A stretch of DNA of 42,149 bases from contig NW_004457618.1 of the NCBI RefSeq assembly GCF_000313135.1, positions 271,146 to 313,294 on the forward strand. Reading direction: 5' to 3'. A program made the translations under genes and the position numbers. This DNA comes from Acanthamoeba castellanii str. Neff (Eukaryota; Discosea; Longamoebia; Acanthamoebidae). Below, piece by piece: positions 18,594-29,607 of this stretch; the first letter of the stretch is position 1, and every line of letters starts with the position of its first letter. Under the pieces are notes generated by a model. It had not been told where the DNA came from. It saw only the letters and a program-made list of their open reading frames with translations, and searched no databases.

Positions 18594-20181
18594 GTGCTGC
18601 CGAAGGCTCTCTTGGGTGCAGGCTCCCGAACGCTGCGACAACGCGGCGGGCTGGGACCCAGCGGCGCGCGCCGATCGTACGCGTCTACGTCGGGCGCTGC
18701 AGCAGCTGGGCGAACAGGGGAGGAAGAAGCGACCACCACTCCCACGCGGAAGCGAAGCGGCGGCGGCGGCAAGGGTCAGCGAGAGGCGGAGAAGGTGATC
18801 ACCGACATTACGCCGCACCTGGCCGAGCTCGACGCCGAGAAGCGGCAGAAGGGCGGCGTGGACCCCAAGCACGTCGCCGCCGTGCTCCGGATGGTGTGGG
18901 AGGGGCGCGAGCACGTCAGCGAGAAGGGCCGCGAGGGCGAACGGCTGCTGCGCCACCTTAAGTGGCTCCGCGCTGGCGGCGATGACGGCGAAGGCGGCGT
19001 GGAGGGATACACCGATCTCATCTCGGCCCTGGCCAAGTTCGGCCTCGTGGACGACTGCTTCGCCGTGTTCGACCGGATGAAGGGCAGCGGAGTGCAACCT
19101 AACGAGTGGACCTACACTGCGCTCATCTCTGCGTGCGTGCCGCAGCGAGACCGGACGCGCGCCATGCGCGTGTTCGAGGAGATGCGGGAGCAGCGGGAGG
19201 ACCTCAAGCCCGACGCGGTCACCTACACGCTGCTGCTCAAGGCCAACGAGGGCCGCACGGTGGTCGAGGTGAAGGAGGCCATGCAGCTCCTCACCAAGCT
19301 GAAGAAATCAGGAGTCGGTACGTGGAGCTGAGCTCGATCGAGCCAGTGATTGTGACGTTCATTCACTGACGCGTGGTGTGTGTTGTGTGTTGTGTGGTGT
19401 GTGTGTGTGTGTGTGTTGCGCTATCTCACAGTGCCTAACGTGCGATTGTTCGACGCGCTGATCAACGTCATATCCGGCAATAACTTCCTCGAGGGCAAGG
19501 TCGGACTCAACCAAGGTCCGTCCACACACCACCGCCCACCACCGCCACTGCGACCCATAACGCTGACACGCTTCCCCCAATATCGCAGAGAAGAAAGAGA
19601 TGGAGGAGGGCAGGAGTAAGTACAGCAAATACAAGAGAAGGGACAGCATGCACGACCAAGCGCGAGCGCAGAAGGAGATGCGGGAGATGGGCAAGGCCCA
19701 GCGGCTCGAGCTGGTGCTCGACGTGCTCGAGCGCATGAAGGAATTCGAAAAGCTCACCCGCGAGGTCACCGGCGCCGAACCGCTCAGGGCCAACATCTAC
19801 CTGTTCAACTCGCTGTTCCGCGCCTACAAGCTCAACGGCGAGAACCAGAGCGACTTCGAGGAGGCCTTCGTCGTGTTCGAGGAGCTGATGAAGCCGCGCC
19901 CGAACGTGGAGACCTACACGACGCTGCTCGAGATCGCGTGCAGGATGCGCTACCGGGACCACGGCGAGCGGCTCATCCGGAAGATGAAGAAGGCCAAGAG
20001 CGTCATCAACAGCAAGGCGACGGAGAGCGAGCGCGCCGAGCTGGAGCGGCTCAAGGCCAGGGTAAAGAAGCTGCCGCTGTCCCCCGAGGCCGTCCTGCAA
20101 CTCCAGCTGGCGCCCGAGGAACCCGTCGAGGCCGATCTGGATGACGACGACGCCACCATCATCGACAGCACCACCGCATAA
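18594..20181 (+). CDS. Pentatricopeptide-repeat (PPR) protein, organelle RNA-binding (about 466 aa; 5' end uncertain)
   Basis: Exons: (18594)-19317, 19432-19515, 19589-20181; junctions in phase. PPR motifs are visible: GYTDLISALAKFGLVDDCFAV..., TYTALISACVPQRDRTRAMRVF..., TYTLLLKANEGRTVVEVKEAM..., a degenerate one starting NVRLFDALINVIS, and further ones with IYLFNSLFRAYKLNGENQSDF and ETYTTLLEIACRMRYRD. PPR proteins bind single-stranded RNA in mitochondria or plastids. The N-terminus (GAGSRTLRQRGGLGPSGARRSYAS) is Arg/Ser-rich and acid-free, like a mitochondrial presequence. There is no ATG in frame at this end: 18594 is only a GTG, so the start is probably a missed upstream exon or a base error. 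Residues ~45-75 are Gly/Lys/Thr-rich; the C-terminus is acidic. Confidence 0.82.
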
Positions 20182-20809
20182 ACTGTCATTCGAGGCCACA
20201 ACACCGCACACGCCAACCGCACGACACACACCACACACACACGCACGCGCTGGGAGGAGACACAAAAAAAAAGGGTGATGGAGCTGTGCGCCAGGCTTAC
20301 CGATGGCTCTGCGACAACCGTGTATATTGGACGACGAGTCTTGGAAGGATATGTCGTCCGATCATAGTTGGTGTGTTGTCGCAGTTGGGATAGCCGGTCG
20401 GTTGGAGACGAGACATTATTGCTTGCAGATATATTGACCCGTCCCCGATGCCATAGAACGTGTTCAGCATGAGAGCACCCTCGCATCGTCGATGCTGGGG
20501 CTTGCGCGCTATGAGCCCTCTTCACACCTCGGGCGATTCTATTGTGGGACTCGAAAAAGTATTTTCAGTGAAGTTGACCCAACGGGTTGCAAGTCAACAG
20601 CAAAGAAGGAGGCGAAGGAGTTGGTTAAATAGGTTTTATGGAGTCAACAGCAGTATGACTGCTGACAAAGAGGATTATATAATAAATAGCTACATAGCTC
20701 TGTAGGTGCACAAAATGAGGCAGTGGAGAGGAAGACTATATCACTCTCACTGAGAAGATATGAGATGGGTTCCCCCTGATGGTGGTCCCTTCTTCGTCTT
20801 CTTCATAGT
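20182..20809. other. Convergent intergenic region
   Basis: 628 bp between the PPR stop (plus) and the stop of the secreted protein (minus). Starts with a CA-rich stretch (20210-20252), then ordinary unique sequence. I see no RNA gene, repeat family or coding frame that I can support. Confidence 0.5.
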
Positions 20810-21580
20810 TTAGAAGAAGAAGGAGAGGAAGGAGGTGAGGGTCGAGGCGGGCGAGGGGTCGGTCTCCTGGCCGACGTTGAAGACGAAGAAGGCGTTGGCG
20901 TTGGTCGACGAGTTGGCGTAGGTGTAGGTGAAGCTGGCGGTGGTGCCGCTGACGGTCTGGGTGGTCGAGGCGCCAGTGCCGGGGGCCGTCTGGGCGTAGA
21001 TGCCGTCGTAGAGGTGGGCCACACCGCTCGAGATGATGCCGCTCTTGCCGGGGGTCTTGACCTGGGCGTCGATGTAGAGCTTGTTCTCCTCGGAGAGCAC
21101 AGGCCAGTTGGTGAGCGACACCTCAACCACGGCCCAGCCGTCGACGAGGTTGAAGGTCTTGGAGTTGATGGAGACGGCGGTGGCGTTGGTGTCCTTGATG
21201 ACGTACACCTTGACGTTCATGTTGGCGTTGACAGTGGTGTTGGAGCTGGTGGTCACCTGGATGGTGTTGGAGTTCAGGTCGATCTGGCCGGCAGCGATGC
21301 TCTGGTAGGTGGTGTCGTCGTTCTTGCTGGTGGTGAAGCCGGCGTTGTTGAACGAGTTGTAGGTGGGCAGCACGGCGCCAGAGGCCGACACCTCCCTGAT
21401 CCTGATGAGGCTGAACTGGAAGGTCTTGTCGGCCTTGGTGTTCTCGAGATCGATGCGGCCGGCGCCGGGGTTGCCGGTGACGGTGAGCTTGGTGCCGGAG
21501 ACGGAGACCGGGGTGGGGTCCTGGGCGAGGGCGGCGATAGCCAGGGCGAGCACGACGAGGAGGATGGCGAACACCTTCAT
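20810..21580 (-). CDS. Secreted beta-rich protein, paralogue A (256 aa, intronless)
   Basis: Begins MKVFAILLVVLALAIAALAQ, a clear signal peptide with an Ala-x-Ala cleavage site. The mature part is Thr/Ser/Asn/Val-rich with alternating hydrophobics, as in beta-sandwich extracellular proteins, has several N-glycosylation sequons (SNTT, TNAT, ANSS) and no cysteine. The C-terminus is unusually hydrophobic (STLTSFLSFFF). It is paralogous to the gene at 38494-39453: both have the order 'variable strand, signature NWPV/GWPV, NKL, TPGK, YDG/FDG, hydrophobic C-terminal end'. I do not recognise a named family; a coat, cyst-wall or adhesion role is inference. A TATA box lies 72 bp upstream of the ATG, in keeping with strong expression. 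Confidence 0.8.
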   Translation of the reverse strand: MKVFAILLVVLALAIAALAQDPTPVSVSGTKLTVTGNPGAGRIDLENTKADKTFQFSLIRIREVSASGAVLPTYNSFNNAGFTTSKNDDTTYQSIAAGQIDLNSNTIQVTTSSNTTVNANMNVKVYVIKDTNATAVSINSKTFNLVDGWAVVEVSLTNWPVLSEENKLYIDAQVKTPGKSGIISSGVAHLYDGIYAQTAPGTGASTTQTVSGTTASFTYTYANSSTNANAFFVFNVGQETDPSPASTLTSFLSFFF

Positions 21581-21651
21581 GTTGTTGATGATGAGAGTTG
21601 TTTGTGTGTGAGTGTTGGTTGAGTGATGTTAGAGGGACCTTGCCGGAGTGG

Positions 21652-21658
21652 TTTTATA
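21652..21658 (-). promoter_or_regulatory. TATA box of secreted protein A
   Basis: TATAAAA on the minus strand, 72 bp upstream of ATG 21580. The surrounding sequence is GC-rich, so the motif stands out. The paralogue at 39453 has TATAAAG in a comparable place. Confidence 0.65.
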
Positions 21659-22251
21659 GTCGAGGTTGCGGGCGTGTTCCCTCAACATGATTGGTTTGAG
21701 TGGACATTGTTTGATTGGCCGACCTAGGTCATGTTGTTGTGCGTGCTTCCTTCTCTGGGAATCTCATTTGAAATGCACGACGAAAAAGAAAGATAGTAAA
21801 ATGTCGACACTATGTCTTGGCCCAATGGCAGATTCTCCACGGTTAAGAAAGCAGACATGCCAGCTCCATGTGAACTTTCACCTGGACTCTAGGAGTCGGC
21901 ACCAACGCCAAACGCGTTTCGGCTTTCTGCAGACTTGGCCGTTGGTCGTCGTTCACCGCGAAGCCGTTGGCCGCCAATGTCGAATGATCGCTGTTGGAGA
22001 GCGGGCTTGATCGTTGACGTTCTGCTCCATCCCTTCCGGCCGAAAAGTGAGGCGGAGGGAGTTGGAAATCAGACCAGCGATCAGGCCGAGCGCGAGGCGC
22101 CCTGCAGGCCGGCCTGGGTGGGCGTGAGCGGGCAGCCAGTGAAGAGTTTGCGCCATTCTCTTGTTCTCTTACCATTCCAGCTGCAACCAGCAACAACATC
22201 ACAACAAACACCAAATCGACTCACTACTTCATACAGACCACGAACAGCATC
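21659..22251. promoter_or_regulatory. Divergent intergenic region, secreted protein A / DUF2383 gene
   Basis: About 590 bp upstream of the TATA box of the leftward gene and up to ATG 22252 of the rightward gene. No supportable coding frame; the last 100 bp before 22252 are CA-rich 5' UTR-like sequence. Confidence 0.5.
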
Positions 22252-22963
22252 ATGCAGCGTCGCGCCCTCTCCCGTTCCGTTTGCCTCGTCCGCCCGCGCC
22301 AGGCCACGATAAGCCTGGGCGTTCGCAACTTGAACATCAACACCAATGCCGCCAGCGCCAGCCCCGTCAGCACGCTCAACACGCTCATCGAGACCACCAA
22401 GGACAGCAAGGAGGGTACCCGTCCCACAGGGCTCATGTCAGGCGCCGACCTTCATGTCGCACTCAGTCCTCAATGTTTCTCTGACTCAAACGCTTCATAT
22501 TGTCAGGCTTCAAGACGGCGGCCGACCATGTCAAGGACGCCAACATTAAGAAGAACTTCCAGGAGTATGCCCAGCAGAGGGAGCAGTTCAGCAAGGAGCT
22601 GCAGGACCAGGTCAAGAAGTACGTCGTCCTGTGCTCATCAGCCCCCATCGCCATGACGCTTCATGTGGCTAGTTGTTCACCACCTTCTTCTACACGGGCA
22701 GGCTCGGTGGCACCCCCGAGACCTCGGGATCGACGCTTGGCGCTATTCACAGGGGGTGGGTCAACCTCAAGTCGGCCCTCACCGTGAGCGACAAGGCGAT
22801 CGTGTCGGAGGTGGTGAACGGCGAGACTGTGGCTGAGAAGTACTTTGTCGATGCGTCCAAGGACCAGTCGCTCCCCCAGGAGGCGCTGGGTCTGGTGCAG
22901 AAGCAGCACGCCAAGGTACAGGAGTCGCTCAACTATGCCAAGGACCTCTACAACAAGCTTTGA
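22252..22963 (+). CDS. DUF2383 / PA2169-type ferritin-like four-helix protein with mitochondrial leader (178 aa)
   Basis: Exons: 22252-22414, 22507-22618, 22702-22963; in phase. Residues ~40-178 match the bacterial PA2169/DUF2383 family: TLNTLIETTKDSKEGFKTAADHVKD, QREQFSKELQDQVKKLGG, GSTLGAIHRGWVNLKSALT, LGLVQKQHAKVQES. The family is predicted to be a ferritin-like four-helix bundle with Glu/His ligands and is common in bacteria; its biochemical role is not established. The first ~37 residues (MQRRALSRSVCLVRPRQATISLGVR) are basic and acid-free, a good mitochondrial presequence, which suggests acquisition from bacteria and organelle targeting. Codon use and introns are like those of its neighbours, so any transfer is old. 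Confidence 0.88.
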
Positions 22964-23182
22964 AGCCGACAACAGAATGCATTTCGACAATTTGAAATTT
23001 TGTCCAAACTTAAACGAAACGTAGCGGGACAGGAGCCTTTTGGGTTGGCGGAACTTCAACAACAAGGAGACAGCGGCTTCTTGGTTGTACAACCCCACAT
23101 GTGGTCGCGGTGAAGAAGTAGCTTCAAGCTCTCTCTCCGCTCAGATCTGCTATTTATTTTAAATTTATCCAATAATCCCACA

Positions 23183-25289
23183 ATGCGGCGAAATCTGAGC
23201 ATGAATGCAGCTCCACTGAAGCTTCTCCGCCCTCGTCTCTGTTCCTCTTCCTCCCTGTCGCTGGTGGCACGACCACGAGGTACCCTACTTTACTTCCACA
23301 TCGCTGCGCCGCAACAGAGATTGAATGGTGCACCACGTCACGACAGGCGTGTCGTACATGAGCACGACCAGCACCGCGAAGGCCAAGCGGCCGAGGGACT
23401 CGTTGGTGGAGCGGGACCTGCGGTTCAGCACCGACCCACGGCTCCAGGAGGCCTTCGTCAACAGCTCCGGCAAGATACGACTGGGCATGGTCCTCGAGGA
23501 ACTCGACACCCTCGCTGGTACACTCCGCATGACGACACGCACACGACCGCACACGCACACGCACGACCGCACACGATGTTGGTCTGACATGCACGCAATC
23601 AAGCGCGTGTCGGGTATGCACACGCGTTGGGCACGCCGCGGGTGGCGCAGTTGGAGGAGCGACGCAAGGAGGGCCTCGAGGTGCCCACCATCGTCACCGC
23701 CGCCTGCGATCGCATCATGCTGCTCAACCCGATCAGCATCGACCGCGACCTCAAGCTGCGCGGTACCACCGCCACCACCGCCACCCAGGCCTCTATTCCA
23801 TTCGATCTCAACGCGCCACCAAAACAGGAATGACGACGTGGGTGGGCAAGTCGTCGAGCGAAGTCCGCGTCGAAGTCTCCTCCGTTAGAAAGGACCCCCA
23901 AGGCAATGACGGTGCGTGTCGTGTGTCGTGTGTCGTGTGTCGTGTGTCGTGTCGTGTGTGTCGTGCGTTGTCTGACGGATGGCTATGGGGCTGGTTCTAG
24001 AGGCGACGCCGCATCTGGTGGCCTACTTTGTGATGGTGGCGCGCAGGAACGGAGTGAACGAGGCCTACCCCATCCCGCCGCTCGAGCCCGTCTCGCCCGC
24101 GGAGAAGCGCCACTACGACCAGGGCGCCTCCAACGCTGCGCGGAGGAAGGAGGCCGCAGCGACCTCGCTGCTCATACAACCGCCCAAGCTCGACGAGATC
24201 AAGATCGTGCACGACATGTTTGCGCGCCAAATGCACCAAGGTATCTTCACACACCACACACCACGACACACCACACACACACGACACACGACGCACGACA
24301 CACGACGCACGACACACACGACACACACGACACACGACTTACGACTTTGGTTTTTTGCTGCGCCGATGCAGGGCAGGCCCAGCAGGATGCGTCTGAGGTG
24401 CCGATGGCCAGCGCGTGCCATTCGTCCACCCAGTGGACGCACCCGCAGGTACCTGTGCGCCGCCGCAGTGTGTGACACGTCCCTCGATTGTCCGCCAACG
24501 CTTGACTTGTGCAGAACCGTAACATCCACGGCAACATCTTTGGTGGCTTCCTCATGCGCCAAGCCTTTGAGTTGGCGCACGTCACCTGCGGTACGACCTC
24601 ATCATTCCCCTTCTTCCTCTTCTTCCTCCTGCTCATCATCATCATCATCACCACCACCACAACCACAGGGCTCTTCACCGGCGTGATGCCCACCTTCCTC
24701 TCAATGGACGACGTCTCCTTCCTGCGGCCCGTGCACATCGGTACCACACACGACACGACCAACGACACGACCAACGACCAACGACACGACACGACACGGC
24801 ACACACGACACTCGCTTTTGGTTGATCATGCAACGTTCGGCCCAAAGGCTCGGTGCTCGCGCTGGAGAGCCAGGTGGTCTACACCTCGACCAGCACGCTC
24901 GACTATGAGTCGGACCAGGACCGCGACCAGCAGAGCGCCACTGGGGGCGCCAAGCAGCAGCAGCAGGGCTTTCCGCTGGTGCAGGTGCGGGTGCAGGCCA
25001 ACGTGGGCAACTTCGGCACGGCCTTCGAGCCCAGCAACGTGTTCCACTTCAACTTCAAGGCCGGCGCCAACCAACGCAAGGTGGTACCCAACGCCTACTC
25101 CGGTACGATCTGTGTGTTGTCTGTGTGTTGTATGTGTGGGCGCGTGTGCGGTGCTGACATCAACGCACGTGTTTGTTCGCAGAGGCGATGGCCTATCTGG
25201 ACGGCCGCAGGCGCATGATCCGCGAGAAGACGCTGCGACAGGACATCGCGTCCTATCTCGAGGGCTTTGGCACCGCACATGTCGAGTGA
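23183..25289 (+). CDS. ACOT9: ACOT9-like acyl-CoA thioesterase, double hotdog, mitochondrial (445 aa)
   Basis: Exons: 23183-23279, 23347-23517, 23604-23762, 23828-23911, 24001-24240, 24372-24448, 24515-24590, 24669-24740, 24848-25102, 25183-25289; 1338 nt, phases consistent. It hydrolyses acyl-CoA to free acid and CoA. Two hotdog folds: the first with KIRLGMVLEELDTLA and VPTIVTAACDRIMLLNPI, the second with NIHGNIFGGFLMRQAFELAHVTC, the HGNIFGG motif of this family, and FLSMDDVSFLRPVHIGSVL. The N-terminus (MRRNLSMNAAPLKLLRPRL...) is basic and Ser-rich, a likely mitochondrial presequence. Exon 2 begins at 23347 because an in-frame TGA excludes the earlier acceptor. An AATAAA signal lies eight bases after the stop (25297-25302). 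A Gln run (KQQQQG) sits between hotdog strands in the second half. Confidence 0.9.
24241..24371 (+). repeat. ACACGACAC-rich intron repeat
   Basis: Intron of the ACOT9-like gene; 24246-24337 is a degenerate tandem of cacacgacacacga. It is the complement type of the gtgtcgtg filler in the intron at 23912-24000 of the same gene, so both complementary strands of the same repeat occur in one transcript. Confidence 0.7.
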
Positions 25290-25296
25290 GCCGCGC

Positions 25297-25302
25297 AATA
25301 AA
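25297..25302 (+). terminator. Poly(A) signal of the ACOT9-like gene
   Basis: AATAAA eight bases past the stop codon at 25287-25289. Confidence 0.55.
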
Positions 25303-25415
25303 GACACAGAGACAACACGATCGCCACCGCCATCGTCATCATCATCATCATCATATGTGTACAAAGAGAGTGCCTTCATCAATCAGCGAATGCCGCCAAC
25401 GCCACCAGCCTGGGC

Positions 25416-28400
25416 TCAGTTGGGGTTGGCAGCGGCGACGACGCGGGTGGGTGGCCGGATCTCGCTGGAGCTGTCCTTCTTGGCGGTGATGACGTCCTTG
25501 TCGAGCATCAGCTTGCCGCTTAGCGACCGGATGAACTGCGAGTGCGACGTCGATCGGACCAGGAAGGGTCCCTTGTAGGTGGTGCTCCGCCGCGACCATC
25601 GGTCCAGCGCGTCCAGGCACGACAGCACCGCCTCCAGGTTCTTGCCGTGGTACAGATCGGCCGGCCTGCAATATTTTTAAAATAGAGTTATTTTTTATTC
25701 AATAAGAATTGTTATTAGTATTGATGTTGTTGTGTTATTTGCTATTTTTTGGGGGTGGCGGTACTCGAAGACGGTTTTGACGCCGAGCTTGCGGCAGCCC
25801 TGGACGAAGTAGGTGATGTTCTCCATCTGGTAGAAGACCATGTCGCCCACGTGCACCTCCTTGACGATGCCCGGCGAGATGACATTGAGCAGCCTGCGCC
25901 ATGGATTGGTGAGCGCTGCGCGCCCTTCGACGGAAAGCGATTGACAACGCTGAGTGGGGGTGGAGGGTTGGTGGCGTACTTGCACAGGAGTACGCCGGAT
26001 CGGAGGGACTTGAAGAAGTCGGCGGAGGGGAACGACTCCTTGGTGGCCTCCTCGATCCAATGCCGAATGTCGTTCTGCTTCTGCTCGAACGTCTCCTTCT
26101 CCGCTTGCCGCATCCGCCCCTGTGGCGTTCCATTTCGTTCGTTTACTCACTCGTCGCACACCACCGCACGCGCACGCGCACACGCAAGATGACGTACCTC
26201 GGAGGAGTTGGTGTTGACGACGGTGCGCGGGCTGGCTCCGCGCGGGCTTGCGGGCGACTTGGCCTTGAGCGAGAGCCGGGTGCTGAGCCGGTTGACCCGC
26301 CCGGAGGGGACCCGGATGGGCAGCGGGTAGTGGTACTGGATCAGGCCCTCGCCCTCGCCCTCGCCATCGCCCTCGGCGGGCGTCTCGGGCGCGTCTCGGT
26401 CCCCGTCGCCGTGGGCCTTCTCCGCAGTCTCGCCCGGTGCTGAGGTGGTCGCTGTCGCCTCCTTGGCCTTGCTGACGTCATCGTGCTCCCCCTTCGCCAC
26501 GCTCTCGACACCCGCGTCTTGCTTGGCACCATCGGCGGCGGCGGCTGCGCGCGGCGTCTTCCGTCGCGGCGTCTCTTTCTTTCTCTTTCTTGGCCTTCGC
26601 TTTCGCTTTCGTTTTCTTGGGCGCCTTCGTTTTCTTTTTCGTCGACTCCGCGGTGGTGGCTTGGGCGGCGGCCAGGCTCTGTTCGAGGGCCTGGATGCGC
26701 GCCAGGGCCTCCGCCAGCTTCCGCTCCACGTCGCCGGCCCGCTGCCTCTCGGCTTCGAGCGCGCGCAGGGCCTCGTCTCTCTCCTGCTCGGCCCGGGCGC
26801 GTCGGTCGGCCTCCTCCCCGAGCCGCTGCTCCAAGGCCTGCAGCACCGCCGCATCGTCGGCCTCCTTCTCGAGCCGTCGCTTCTCCGACCTGGTCGACCT
26901 CCTCTTCCTCTTCGTCTCCGTCGCCGCCACTTCCTCCCCGCCGGCCGCCGTCGCGTCCTAAAAACATGTTAATATTTGTTTTTCAAAAGATTTGAATAAA
27001 TGATAAATATTATTTTACAATAAAAAAGAAAAAGAAAAGGTACCGGCTGGGCGGCGGAGTTGTTGTGGGCTCGGGGCGTCTTCTGCCGGGGCGTGGCGGG
27101 CTTGTCGCCTTGCGGGGTGGGCGACTCCACTGCCGGCGGGTTCTTGCGTTTGCCGATTTCTTCGATGAGCAGCCGGAGGTCGGAGGTGGGGATGTCCATG
27201 TCGTAGAACTGCTGGGTCGTGACCTCGAACAGCCGCTCCATGGAGGCGATGCCTCGCACCTTGACCAGCTCGTTGACGTGCTCGTCCAGCTGGATGTCCT
27301 CCAGGAAGCCCTCCACCGTCCCCTCCTTGTATTTCCGCTTGGGTCCATTCTCCGCCGCTGCCATAGAAGTCACATCAGTACGTGCGCGTGAGGGCGGTGT
27401 GTGTGCGTGTGCGGTGTGTGCGGTGGTGCGCGCGTGCGCATACCTCCGGGGTTGAGCTGAACATTGAAGTGGGTCAGCCAGCCCGAGAACGAAAGCCTCT
27501 GCTTGCTCTTGGGGAAGGCCGGCGCCGGTTTGCGCGGACCTAACAAAAGTAATAAAAAGAAAAGTAATAAAAATGGAGGTCAGCCGACTTCACTGCGATG
27601 TGCAAGGTGGTTGGGGTTGGGATCAACACGCACTGATGATAATCTGGGTGCCAGGGCCGGGCGCGGGGGTGGCGGAGCCGCTCTGGCTCGTCTTCTTGGC
27701 GCGCCAGCTCATGCTGGCGGTCATCACCTTCGAGTTGGGCGACCCCAGCTGCTGCTGCTGCTGCTGCTGTCGCTGCTTGTCCTTCTTCTTGTTCTTCTTC
27801 TCCTTCTTCTTGTTCTTCTTCTTGTGGCCGCTGCCTTCGTCGCCGCTGGACGACGAAGAAGAAGAAGACGACGCGGATGATGAAGAGGAGGAACGGTGTC
27901 GGTTGCCGGTGCGGCTCTCCTTGGCGAGGCCCGACGACCGTCGGTCGGCGAGTTCGTTGCTGTTGCGCTCGTTCGGCCGGCCGCCGCCCTTGGTCGTCTT
28001 GAGCTTCTCCTTGTTGTGTTTGCTGTTGTACGAGAACCGGTCGGATGAGCTCCTCATGTGCGGGCTCAGCGTGTTCTTCTGTTGTTTGCGTTGTGTGTCG
28101 GGCGGTAAGCCAACTTCTTCGTTGACACCAAAAAGAACGAAAAGCAAAGAACGAAGAGCGAAGACGATGGCGCACGCGCCGGAGTAGTTTGAAAAGAGAA
28201 AGAGAGGAGCGACATTGGGCGATGCGCGAGCTGCTGTGGGGATATCTCGAGACCCAAAATGAAAGCGATCGCCGCAATCACCGATAAAACGACAAATATA
28301 GCAACTCGAACACGAGGCACGAACGACAACAAGCTCACCGCACACGCACTCACCGCACGCAGTCGGGCGCACTCACAGAAAGACACGGGAAGACGCGTGG

Positions 28401-29316
28401 GAATGCGCACCTTGGAGGGACGCGCGTCGAGGGCGGGCGATGAGGAGGACGTGGGGATCGCCATTGGCGCCGCCGTGCCGTTGTTGGTCGCCACCACCAC
28501 AACGTTGTTGTACTGCAGGTCCTCGAGCGCCGACAGGTTGCGGCGGTGCTTCTTTGCGGCGGCGCCGCGGCCGCGCTGGTCATCGCCAAAGGCCATACCG
28601 CCCGAGAGCCGATGATGATGGACGGTGGGCGCACGCGTGGGCGACGCGGGCAACGATAAGGATGAAGATGACGAAGAAGATGATGAAGTAGATCCGCTCT
28701 TGCCGGCTTTCTTCTTTTTGCGCTTGCCGCTTCCGCCATCGTCGTCTTCGGCCTCGGCGGCGAGGGTAATCATGTCGCCCATCTTCTTCTTGTCGATCAT
28801 CGTTTCATCCATGGCGGTCGATTCCTTGCTGCTGGGGATGAAGCAGGTCAAGGCATTTCGCACGCTCGACGACCTCGATTTGCTGCTGTTCAGCTTCGAT
28901 GGGCCGGGCGCCTCCAACGTGGTAGCGCTTCGTCCTTCCCGCGTAGCAGTCGCCCCCTTGCTATTGTTCTTCTTCTTGTTCTCCTTCTTCTCCTTCTTGT
29001 CCTCTTGGAGGCGAGATGAGATCTCGGACATGGCCGAGTGGTCCAGGCTCTTGCTTCGATCCCGAACGCGCGAGCCCCCCTCCTCAATATTATCATCTCC
29101 ATCTCCATCTCCATCTCGTGCTTTCTTTCCCTTCTTCTTTTTCTTCGCCTGGTGGTGGTTCTCTGGGGGCGGCCCGAAGCGAGGGCTGAAGCCTCGCCGG
29201 GGGCTGGCGTTGAGGGACTGAACTCCTCCCTTCGGCGCCTTTTCTCTCTTCTTTTTGTTGTCTTCGAGTTCGTTGCCGTCACTTCCGCCACCCGAACTAA
29301 CCTCCTTTTCATCCAT
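25416..29316 (-). CDS. SAM / coiled-coil / calponin-homology (CH) domain protein (about 1012 aa, frameshift in assembly)
   Basis: Exons: 28411-29316, 27634-28078, 27444-27539, 27044-27357, 26198-26957, 25980-26119, 25765-25893, 25416-25665. Residues 1-450 are low-complexity, Ser/Lys-rich and basic. A short exon with SFSGWLTHFNVQLNPG follows. A SAM domain is at ~495-560 (GFLEDIQLDEHVNELVKVRG ... DLRLLIEEIGKRK). Then a coiled coil (~610-700) and an Ala/Glu/Asp-rich part. A single CH domain is at ~855-950: IRHWIEEATKESFPSADFF, LRSGVLLCKLLNVISPGIV, YFVQGCRKLGVKTVFEPADLY, a fold that binds actin or microtubule partners. One base too many within the GAAAGAAAG run at about 26572-26586 breaks exon 5; removing it restores the frame (KKEKKETPRR), so this is probably an assembly error. 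A cytoskeletal scaffold is the likely role (inference). Confidence 0.8.
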
Positions 29317-29607
29317 CTTTTTTTGTCTCGCCCTTCTCCTGCGCTATCTGTCTAACCTATCGTCCCTTCTCCTTCTTGATCTTCTTCGTCTTCGTTGTTT
29401 CCTCTCTTCGTTCTTTATTGTGCAACCCGTCGCTTTCGTTCTTTGCAAACACAGCCGTTAGGTCGCGTTCACGCAGCGTGGCCGCTGGTTGCAACCAGAG
29501 CAACAGGCCGAGTGGTCGCCGAGGCGGAGCACAAACTGCATTGTCGACATGACAGGAAATTACTAAGGAAATACGCAAAGAAAAAAATAATAAAAACCTC
29601 GCAGTGG
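29317..29607. promoter_or_regulatory. Divergent promoter region, SAM-CH gene / PLPBP gene
   Basis: About 290 bp between divergent starts. Pyrimidine-rich (TCTTCTTC) next to the leftward gene and A-rich just before 29608. No clear TATA box. Confidence 0.5.

Noticed and set aside
19381..19420. GT-run read as a Z-DNA or regulatory element
   Set aside because: It lies in a short PPR-gene intron and matches the common intron filler of the window; nothing points to a separate function.
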